A stretch of 64,000 nucleotides of DNA from Thermoproteota archaeon (GTDB lineage Archaea; Korarchaeota; Korarchaeia; Korarchaeales; Korarchaeaceae): positions 94,393 through 158,392 of the forward strand of contig JAOZFG010000035.1 of the NCBI GenBank assembly GCA_027491435.1, given 5' to 3'. Below, piece after piece: positions 56,605 to 64,000 of this stretch; within the stretch, counting starts at the first letter, position 1; every line of letters starts with the position of its first letter. Under the pieces are notes generated by a model. That model did no database searches and was not told the DNA's origin. It saw only the letters and a program-made list of their open reading frames with translations. A program made the position numbers and the translations under genes.

Positions 56605-57531
56605 TCACTCACCCTTCCCCATCTTCCTCTTAATCCACCCTATAACGTCAATGCCAGCCAGGCCAGTCGGTTTGAAGAGGAACACTACCACTATTATTAT
56701 GAAGGAAACTAGAGGCCTGTAAGCTGTGTTCACGTAGAAGAACTCGTTAGCTATTGATATTCCCAAGTTCTCCGCCAGACCTATTATGATACCTCCTGCT
56801 ATGGTCCCCCAGAAGCTAACGAGTCCGCCCAATATTGAGGCGGCGAATATCCTGAGCAGGGCCTGCCAACCAGCCTCTGGCGTCAGGACTGAGTACGCTG
56901 ACCAGAGGCCTCCGGCCACCCCTGTAATGCCACCGGCTATCACCCACATTATCCTCCTGAGCCTGTAGATCCTTATCCCTGAGACCCTAGCTAGGTCCTC
57001 GTTGTCAGCCATGGCCCTCAGGGCCTTTCCCACCTTAGTGTAGTGGAACATGACGTGAAGCAGTATGACGCTGATTATGGTTACGGGGAATATCCAGAGG
57101 TGCATCGTCGTTATAGCTGCCCTCCCAACCTGAGAGACTATTTGAATGTCAGCTTTAGTCTGTATCGTTATTATGCCATTCAGGTCGGCGTATATGTAAA
57201 GTATGTACCTAACTATGAGGCCTATGCCTATGCTGGCGACCAGCAGGTATAGAGTTCTGGACCCCCTCCTGGTCAACGGCTTGAAGACCAACTCGTCCAT
57301 GGCCAAGGCCAGTAAGGCCGAGGCGAAGAACGCTGCCACTAAAGATTCAGCTAGGCCGAAGCCCATCCAGTTTACTAGTAGGGCAGTCACGTAACCCCCT
57401 AAAGTTACCAGCTCTGCGTGGGCGAAGTTAGCTATTTTCGTGACTGAAAAGCTCATAGTGAGCCCAAGGGCCATAAGGGTGTACAAGCTACCCAAAGTGA
57501 GAGAGTTCATAAGGGGCACGGATATGTCCAT
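56605..57531 (-). CDS. livH: Branched-chain amino acid-type ABC permease (LivH)
   Basis: LMALGLTMSFSVTKIANFAHAELVTLGGYV, GKALRAMADNEDLARVSGI. Confidence 0.9.
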   Translation of the reverse strand: MDISVPLMNSLTLGSLYTLMALGLTMSFSVTKIANFAHAELVTLGGYVTALLVNWMGFGLAESLVAAFFASALLALAMDELVFKPLTRRGSRTLYLLVASIGIGLIVRYILYIYADLNGIITIQTKADIQIVSQVGRAAITTMHLWIFPVTIISVILLHVMFHYTKVGKALRAMADNEDLARVSGIRIYRLRRIMWVIAGGITGVAGGLWSAYSVLTPEAGWQALLRIFAASILGGLVSFWGTIAGGIIIGLAENLGISIANEFFYVNTAYRPLVSFIIIVVVFLFKPTGLAGIDVIGWIKRKMGKGE

Positions 57532-57535
57532 ATAA

Positions 57536-58264
57536 TCACCTCTTACCTAAGAAGGCCTCAACAAACTTCTCGTCCGCCAGGAGTTCCTTTCCGGGTCCCT
57601 TCATGACCACCCTACCTCCAGCCATCACGTAGCCCATGTCACATAGGTTAAGGGCCCTCTTGGCGTGTTGCTCAACCAGCAGGATGGTAACTCCAGATGC
57701 GACTATCTCCTTTATCTTGGTGAATATCTGAGTGACTACCTTTGGAGCCAGTGCAGCGGCCGGCTCGTCCAAGAGGAGTACCCTGGGCTTGCCCATCAAT
57801 GCCATAGCCATCGCCAACATCTGCCTCTCTCCCCCGCTTAACGAACCAGCCTTTTGCTTTTTCCTCTCTCTGAGTATTGGAAACACCGAGTATATTTCCT
57901 CCAAGTCCGCTTTCACCTGCTCTTTATCAGTCCTAGCGTAAGCCCCCATTTCAAGGTTCTCTTCGACCGTTAAGTTGGGAAATACGTTGTTTACTTGTGG
58001 TACGTAACCTAGCCCTATTCTAGCCCTCTCCTCGGGCAACATCTTAGTTATATCCCTACCTTCGTAGATTATCTGTCCCTTGAACACCCTGGTTAGCCCG
58101 AATATCGTCTTGAGGAACGTGCTCTTCCCAGATCCGTTAGGGCCTACTATCGCGGTTATTTTTCCTCTCTCTATGTCTATATTAACGTCTTGGATGATGA
58201 TTGCCTTACCATAGCCGGCGGTGATGCCCCTAGCCTGAATAATCGCATCGGCCATATCACTCAC
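57536..58264 (-). CDS. livF: Branched-chain amino acid-type ABC ATPase (LivF)
   Basis: IVGPNGSGKSTFLKTIFGL, LSGGERQMLAMAMALMGKPRVLLLDEPAAALAP. Confidence 0.92.
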   Translation of the reverse strand: MSDMADAIIQARGITAGYGKAIIIQDVNIDIERGKITAIVGPNGSGKSTFLKTIFGLTRVFKGQIIYEGRDITKMLPEERARIGLGYVPQVNNVFPNLTVEENLEMGAYARTDKEQVKADLEEIYSVFPILRERKKQKAGSLSGGERQMLAMAMALMGKPRVLLLDEPAAALAPKVVTQIFTKIKEIVASGVTILLVEQHAKRALNLCDMGYVMAGGRVVMKGPGKELLADEKFVEAFLGKR

Positions 58265-59024
58265 CCAGGTAAGCGTCTATAACCCTCGGATCCTTGTACA
58301 CGCCTTCTGGATCTCCATCGTATATTAGCTCGCCGTAGTTCATCACCATCACCCTCTCAACGTAGTCGAAAAGTATATCGAGCCTGTGCTCTATTATCAG
58401 GAAGGTGAGACCGTACTCGTCCCTTAGCCTGACTATATGGGAGAAGATCTCCCTAGCTAGCTTGGGAGCCACCCCTGCGATGGGCTCGTCTAGTAGGAGC
58501 AACTTAGGCTCGGACATCAGGGACCTGGATATTTCGGTGAGCTTCATCTGACCTCCGCTCAACTCAGTGGCCCAATTATTTCTCACCCTGAAGAGCTGGA
58601 ACTCCTTTAGGGTAGATAAGGCTTTTTTAGCGTTTTCAGTCTCCTGATCCCTCCACAGGTGATGGAAGGGAGCTATCCAAGGGTTTTCTCCCTTTTGATG
58701 TCTGAAGGGCACCATCGTGTTTTCGATTACCAACATTTTATGGAATAGCCTCGGAACCTGAAAGCTTCTGACTATACCTTTGTGGTATATCTCCCAAGGG
58801 TCTAGTCCAGTTATGTCCTCTCCCTGGAAGTAGACCTTCCCCTTGTTGGGTTTGTATATCCCGGAGATCGTGTTTATCAGAGTTGTCTTTCCTGAACCGT
58901 TAGGACCTATTAATCCCACTATCTCGTGCTCAGATACTTTAAAAGAAACGCCGTCCACAGCTCTAATACCGCCAAAATATTTTGCGAGTCCTTCTACCCT
59001 AAGAAGCTCGGCCATTTTATCCAC
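58257..59024 (-). CDS. livG: Branched-chain amino acid-type ABC ATPase (LivG)
   Basis: LIGPNGSGKTTLINTISGIYKPNKG, LSGGQMKLTEISRSLMSEPKLLLLDEPIAGVAP. Confidence 0.92.
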   Translation of the reverse strand: MDKMAELLRVEGLAKYFGGIRAVDGVSFKVSEHEIVGLIGPNGSGKTTLINTISGIYKPNKGKVYFQGEDITGLDPWEIYHKGIVRSFQVPRLFHKMLVIENTMVPFRHQKGENPWIAPFHHLWRDQETENAKKALSTLKEFQLFRVRNNWATELSGGQMKLTEISRSLMSEPKLLLLDEPIAGVAPKLAREIFSHIVRLRDEYGLTFLIIEHRLDILFDYVERVMVMNYGELIYDGDPEGVYKDPRVIDAYLGE

Positions 59025-59061
59025 CTAAAACCAGTCTGATAAAGGAAAAATGAGGGAAAAA

Positions 59062-60402
59062 TTAGGGCTGCTCGAACAGGGTGACGGCCTTGGTGGTGCC
59101 GTCGTACTTACCTATCGGGACGAAGTTCCAAGTCCCGTCGGGCAACTTCCTCGGAGCCACTATGTCGTAAATGGGTACGGCAGCATCTCCATACTCGTCG
59201 AGCAGCTTCCATCCGGTAACGCCGTAGAAGTGCTTGGCTATCACGGGCAGGATCTTCTGGAAAGCCACCCCGTCATACTTGTGGGCTACGAGCACGGTCA
59301 GACCGGCTATCCAGGCGGCGTCGTAGGCGTAGAACGTGTAAGTGCTGGCCTCGGGCGACTCGCCAAACTTCTTGGTGTACTCCTCTATGAACTCCTTGAC
59401 CAGCGGGTTGTCCTTAGAGCCCACGGCTGGCGTGGTCGCCATGAAGTGGACCTTCTGCAGGAAGAGGGCTATGTCCTCCTTAGACTTGGGCGGCAGGAAG
59501 GTGGCCCTCTTCATTGAGTCGGGACCGAACCACCTGACCTTGCTCAGGGTCGGATCAAGCCTGGCAGCCTCAAGTATCTTGATTCCATCGTCGTCGAAGG
59601 CTATTATAAGCACCCCAGTCTCAGCGTCGGCGCCGAACTTGTTCACCGCGTTGCTAGCCCTCTCAACGTCAGCGCTCAGGTCAGGCTGGGTGTGGTCGTA
59701 TATTATCTTCTCAACCTGTCCTCCGAGCTTCTTGAAGTTCTCCTCAACCAGGTCAGCGAGCCCCTTACCATAGTCGTCGTTTCTGGCCAGTATGACCAGC
59801 TTCTTTATGCCCTGCTGCCATATTATGTTGGCGAGGGCCGGACCCTGATACTTGTCAGGTGATGGAGCTCTAAAGCAGAAGTCACCCTTAACCATGGCAG
59901 CAGTGCCGGTGCTGCTCGGGCTTATGGCAGTTATCTTGTTGGTCTTAAGGAAGTCAAGGACGGCCTTACACTCGCTGGTAGCAAGAGGACCAACTACCAT
60001 CTTCACTCCAGCGGAGTTAAGCTTCTCCAGGGCAGCTATGGCACCCTCAGCGCTGGTTTTAGTGTCCTCATGAATGTACTTGAGCCTGACGGGAGAGCCC
60101 GCCTCCTCCAACATCTTGTTGATCTGTTCAATGGCGAGGATGGCTCCATTCCTCCTCCTCGGCCCGTCTACAGCATACCCTCCGGTTACGGCGATAGCTA
60201 GACCTATAACATATTCCTTCTGCTCAGCTGGTTTGGGCGGAGCGGTCCCAGCGGCGCCGGTCTTTGTTATGGTGGTAGTTACAGTTACAGTTTTAACACC
60301 TCCAGTGGCGGCGGCAGGAGCCGAAGGCTTTGCCATATAACCTATTCCTATACCCAACAGGAATACCACTATAAGGAGTACTCCCCAGACCTTTGTGTCC
60401 AT
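59062..60402 (-). CDS. livK: ABC transporter substrate-binding protein (LivK type)
   Basis: N-term membrane anchor, EYVIGLAIAVTGGYAVDGPRRRNGAILAIEQIN, VVGPLATSECKAVLDFLK. Confidence 0.88.
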   Translation of the reverse strand: MDTKVWGVLLIVVFLLGIGIGYMAKPSAPAAATGGVKTVTVTTTITKTGAAGTAPPKPAEQKEYVIGLAIAVTGGYAVDGPRRRNGAILAIEQINKMLEEAGSPVRLKYIHEDTKTSAEGAIAALEKLNSAGVKMVVGPLATSECKAVLDFLKTNKITAISPSSTGTAAMVKGDFCFRAPSPDKYQGPALANIIWQQGIKKLVILARNDDYGKGLADLVEENFKKLGGQVEKIIYDHTQPDLSADVERASNAVNKFGADAETGVLIIAFDDDGIKILEAARLDPTLSKVRWFGPDSMKRATFLPPKSKEDIALFLQKVHFMATTPAVGSKDNPLVKEFIEEYTKKFGESPEASTYTFYAYDAAWIAGLTVLVAHKYDGVAFQKILPVIAKHFYGVTGWKLLDEYGDAAVPIYDIVAPRKLPDGTWNFVPIGKYDGTTKAVTLFEQP

Positions 60403-60803
60403 AGTATCACCTCATTTGCGATCCCCTGGTAAGGGGGACCTCCAGAAAGGCCAAGGAACTCCTGAAACCGAACTTTTATAAACGTTTTGTAAAAAAATTC
60501 TCTTTTTGGAATAACGGATAAGATTTTTTATAATGACTTAAATTATTAAAACTTTTATTCTAAAAAATTGGGATAATGAACATCAGTTGAGTTCGGATTA
60601 GGATAAAACAACTTGTTTATAGAGTTGTGGCGGTTGTCGAATTAGGTGATTACGTCTCGCATGTATATTCAAAAATAACTTACTATATAGTTGTACTTTA
60701 CTTAACATTTAACTCAAATTCACCGTTATAAAAGCCTAATAAGGATTCTTATCCCCTTTTTTGTACGAAAGATTTATAAGCTAGATAATGCAGCTCTATA
60801 CTC

Positions 60804-60870
60804 GGGGGGTGAGAGGATGTGGGTGGGAGGTCCGATAGGACCTTAGCACCCTACTCTCACCTCCTCTCAT
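60804..60870 (+). ncRNA. Candidate structured small RNA / leader: three stacked helices with GATA tetraloop
   Basis: GGTGAGAG/CTCTCACC (60808-60815/60854-60861), GGGTG/CACCC (60821-60825/60847-60851), AGGTCC-GATA-GGACCT (60828-60843); TATA-like GATTTATAAG ~30 bp upstream; T6 at about 60890. Confidence 0.5.
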
Positions 60871-61020
60871 AAAATAAGCAACAATGGCTTTTTTGTGTAA
60901 GTGATTTCTGCTTCCAGAGGCGATTAGACCAACTATTTACTAAGTCGGCGCGACGATTGCTCACTAAAAAGTTTTTTAACCCCGAGGGCACGCTTAGCTT
61001 GACCGAGAGGGTGATGGTGT

Positions 61021-63240
61021 TTGCAGAAGTACAAGAAGATCGTTGAGCACCTTAAGGATCTCATGAGGGATCCCCGGAACATAAAGAATATCGGCATTAT
61101 TGCCCATGTAGACCACGGGAAGACCACTCTATCTGATAACCTGCTTTCAGCCGCTGGAATGATAAGCGATAAGATGGCCGGAGAGATGAGGGCCCTGGAC
61201 TACCACGAAATAGAGCAGGCCAGGGGCATAACCATAAAGGCCGCCAACATATCGCTTTACTACCAGAAGGACGGCAAGGAGTATGCAATAAACATGGTAG
61301 ATACCCCAGGACACATAGACTTCACTGGTCACGTCACTAGGTCTCTCAGGGTTATAGACGGCGCCATAGTCGTGGTCGACGCTGTAGAGGAGGTTATGGT
61401 TCAGACTGAAACTGTGACCAGGCAGGCCCTTGAGGAGAGAGTGAGGCCCCTTCTCTTCATAAACAAAGTTGATAGGCTGATTAAGGAGCTCAAGCTCACT
61501 CCTCAGGACGTTCAGAAGAAGATAATGAGGATAATAAGGGAGTTCAACGATCTGATAGATGCTTACGCTGAACCCGAATTCAAAGACAAGTGGAAGGTAA
61601 GGTGGGACAACGACAGCGTGGCCTTTGGCTCGGCCCTTCACGGATGGGGTCTGACTAACTCAATAGCCGCCAAGAAGGGGGTAAAGTTCACCGACATAAT
61701 AAAGGCTTATGAGGAAGATCCCTCGGGAACCATCCTCAAGAAGGAAATACCGGTGCACGAGGCCTTGCTGGACATGGTAGCGCTGCACGTGCCTAACCCG
61801 ATAGAGGCTCAATCCTACAGGGTTGACAGGCTTTGGAAGGATAAGCACGATGAGGAGATCCTGCAAGCTTTAAAGACCTGCGATCCCAACGGCCCCTTGA
61901 TAATAGGTATAAACGCCGTGAAAGTGGATCCCCACGCCGGCATTGTCGTGACAGGAAGGGTGTTCAGCGGAACTTTAAGGGAGGGACAGGAGGTCTACCT
62001 ACTAAACGCCAGGAAGGCTCAGAGAATTCAGCAAACCAGCATTTACATGGGTCCCTACAGGATAAGAATGGAGGAGATACCTGCTGGCAATATAGCCGCT
62101 ATACTGGGACTCACCTCAGCCAGCAGCGGTGAAACGGTGGTTGACCCGTCAATAAAGGAGAGGGTTGAAGCAGGATTCGAGGCGATAAGGTATGTGACGG
62201 AGCCCGTGGTTACCGTGGCTGTGGAGGCTAAAAGGCCCCAGGACCTGCCTAAGCTAATAGACACGATAAGGAAGCTAACGCTGCAGGACCCCAACCTGGT
62301 CATGATACACAACCAGGAGACTGGGGAGATCCTGCTCAAGGGAACTGGAGAGCTACACCTAGAGATATCCCTGTACGAGGTGAAGAAGGCCGGCCTAGAG
62401 TTCGAGGTTAGCGAGCCCACTGTGGTTTATAGGGAGAGCATAAAGGGGACTAGCGACGTTGTGCTAGCCAAGTCTCCCAACAAACTCAACAGACTGTGGG
62501 TCACCGCTTCTCCTCTGCCTGAGGAGGTGGTGAACCTAATTAAGACCAGGGAAGTGCACGAGAGGATGGATAGCAGGAGCATAGCCAAGGTGCTCAGAGA
62601 GAAGGGAGGCATGGACACTGAGGATGCGAGAAACGTTTGGAAGATTGATGAGGAGAACTACAACTTGCTGATAAACAGGACTGTTGGAGTTCAGAGGCTC
62701 GACGAGGTCAGAGAGATATTGAAGCAGGGGTTCATGTGGGTCATGAGGGAAGGCCCCCTGGCTGGGGAACCTGTTATGGGAGTGGCCATAAGGCTAGTTA
62801 ACGCCATGATACATGAGGATCCTGCCCATAGGGGCCCAGCTCAGCTGACCCCCACCATAAGGAGGGCAATATTCGGGGCTATGCTCAGCGCCGACCCCGT
62901 GCTCCTGGAGCCCATATACGAGATACAGGTCTCCACACCGCCAGAGCTTATAGGTGCTGTAATTTCCCTCATATCCCAGAAAAGAGGAAAAATTATAGGA
63001 GTTGAGGAGAGGGGTAGAATAAGCATAGTGAAGGGGTACATACCAGTCAGAGAAACCTTGGGAGGCTTCAGCAATGAGATGAGAGGCGTCACCAGCGGAA
63101 GGGCGTTCTGGCAGACTAAGTTCTCCCACTGGGAGCCTTTACCCAAGAGTTTAATGGAGCAAGTAATCATGGAGATAAGGAGAAGGAAGGGAATGAAAGA
63201 GGAGATACCTAGGGCAGAGGAGTACATGGACACTCTGTAA
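61021..63240 (+). CDS. fusA: Translation elongation factor 2 (EF-2)
   Basis: NIGIIAHVDHGKTTLSDNLL, MVDTPGHIDFTGHVTRSLRVIDGAIVVVDAVEEVM, HEDPAHRGPAQLTPTIRRAIFGAML; TTG start after gagggtg. Confidence 0.96.
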   Translation: MQKYKKIVEHLKDLMRDPRNIKNIGIIAHVDHGKTTLSDNLLSAAGMISDKMAGEMRALDYHEIEQARGITIKAANISLYYQKDGKEYAINMVDTPGHIDFTGHVTRSLRVIDGAIVVVDAVEEVMVQTETVTRQALEERVRPLLFINKVDRLIKELKLTPQDVQKKIMRIIREFNDLIDAYAEPEFKDKWKVRWDNDSVAFGSALHGWGLTNSIAAKKGVKFTDIIKAYEEDPSGTILKKEIPVHEALLDMVALHVPNPIEAQSYRVDRLWKDKHDEEILQALKTCDPNGPLIIGINAVKVDPHAGIVVTGRVFSGTLREGQEVYLLNARKAQRIQQTSIYMGPYRIRMEEIPAGNIAAILGLTSASSGETVVDPSIKERVEAGFEAIRYVTEPVVTVAVEAKRPQDLPKLIDTIRKLTLQDPNLVMIHNQETGEILLKGTGELHLEISLYEVKKAGLEFEVSEPTVVYRESIKGTSDVVLAKSPNKLNRLWVTASPLPEEVVNLIKTREVHERMDSRSIAKVLREKGGMDTEDARNVWKIDEENYNLLINRTVGVQRLDEVREILKQGFMWVMREGPLAGEPVMGVAIRLVNAMIHEDPAHRGPAQLTPTIRRAIFGAMLSADPVLLEPIYEIQVSTPPELIGAVISLISQKRGKIIGVEERGRISIVKGYIPVRETLGGFSNEMRGVTSGRAFWQTKFSHWEPLPKSLMEQVIMEIRRRKGMKEEIPRAEEYMDTL

Positions 63241-63544
63241 ACCTTTACACTTTTTCCTTAAATTATAAACTTCCTTTCTTTTTAAAACATTCCATATGAA
63301 GGTGAGGTATGAAACCTTAGCTCTTTCAAAGATGACTAGTGGTTAAATTCACAACCTAGCCAGCAGGAGAAATGGGCTGATCATCCAAGACTTTAATCCG
63401 CACCCCGTCTAGCTGGATTGCTTAGACACTCATGAGCCGGCCGTAAGTTATCAGCATGCCAATTCTGATGAAGAAAACTTAACGAGTTACTCCGCTTAGA
63501 ATCAAGAGATTGGAGTTAGCAAATGAGGTGCTGTCAACTTAAGG

Positions 63545-64000
63545 CCACCTCCACGCTTTAACGCCAGCGTGAGCATTTTCTACATTCGGGGCCTGACACA
63601 AGGTACTGGCTCTCTTGAAGGTCATGTGGCTGACGAAGTTTAGAGGACATGAATCGAAGCCTTCCCAGCTGTGTTGAGCAGGTAACGCTTGCTGTGAATA
63701 GACGTCGAATCCCCTAAGCCTGTCTTATGGCCTATGACCTTAACGTAGCTCCTCTCGCCACCGCTCATCACGTGTCTAAGGCAAGGGAGGCTGCAGCACG
63801 CCTGTACCAGCTTCACCCGTGATGACCGCTGACGCCCCTCCCCCTTGACCTTCTTAGAAGGCCCTGGCATCGCCCCAGCTCCTTCCTTCGGTAAGCTCAA
63901 GCTAGAAAGCCTGTCTCAGGGTCCAGCGCCACCCCAGTAAACCTTACAGCGAAGTTCACAACTGTCTCGTCCACGACAGCCACTCCCTTGCTTTTAACAG
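63545..64000 (-). pseudogene. Degraded transposase remnant, copy B (runs off window)
   Basis: DNA similarity to 44830-45330; minus-strand frame VAVVDETVVNFAVRFTGVALDPETGFLA resembles a DDE transposase catalytic start, followed by stops/frameshifts. Confidence 0.6.

Noticed and set aside
61147-61641. 164-aa minus-strand ORF inside EF-2
   Set aside because: Shadow ORF of the EF-2 GTPase domain.
61021-63240. Unusual diphthamide loop in EF-2
   Set aside because: The loop HEDPAHRGPAQ is normal for archaeal EF-2; dph gene content cannot be judged from this window.
1-64000. CRISPR array or cas genes
   Set aside because: No regularly spaced repeats beyond the two-copy element at 4944-4988 and no Cas-like proteins were seen.

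Overview
The window is a gene-dense, roughly 50% GC archaeal chromosome segment. EF-2, archaeal Sec61-beta, archaeal-type CoaD, TrpB2, Ccm and TACK-like gene content point to a thermophilic TACK-type archaeon; a Korarchaeota-like lineage is possible but not proven from sequence alone. Core metabolism includes nicotinamidase, LysC/Asd, KorABDG-type 2-oxoacid:ferredoxin oxidoreductase, HisD/HisS, GlyRS, a prenyl synthase, an AcnX-type dehydratase, CstA, a Liv-type ABC transporter and EF-2, plus one tRNA-Lys(UUU). The most notable block (about 49.7-55.5 kb) encodes a membrane-anchored octaheme cytochrome c of the hydroxylamine oxidoreductase (HAO) family, followed by a translationally coupled ccmC-ccmE-ccmA-ccmB set and a secreted protein of unknown function. 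The CcmE has a CxxxY haem-attachment motif and the CcmC carries an extra extracytoplasmic domain. Other unexplained signals are: a compact three-helix hairpin RNA candidate with its own TATA box (about 60.8 kb); a possible tryptophan leader peptide (MWGI*) with an operator-like hairpin upstream of trpB2; direct and inverted repeats in the promoters of the lysC operon and cstA; an ArsA/Get3-like ATPase pair with divergent motifs; a cysteine-depleted FdhD homologue; a LysW-like protein ending in EEY; two diverged copies of one transposase remnant; and 3' overlaps at nearly every convergent gene pair. No CRISPR array or rRNA was seen.
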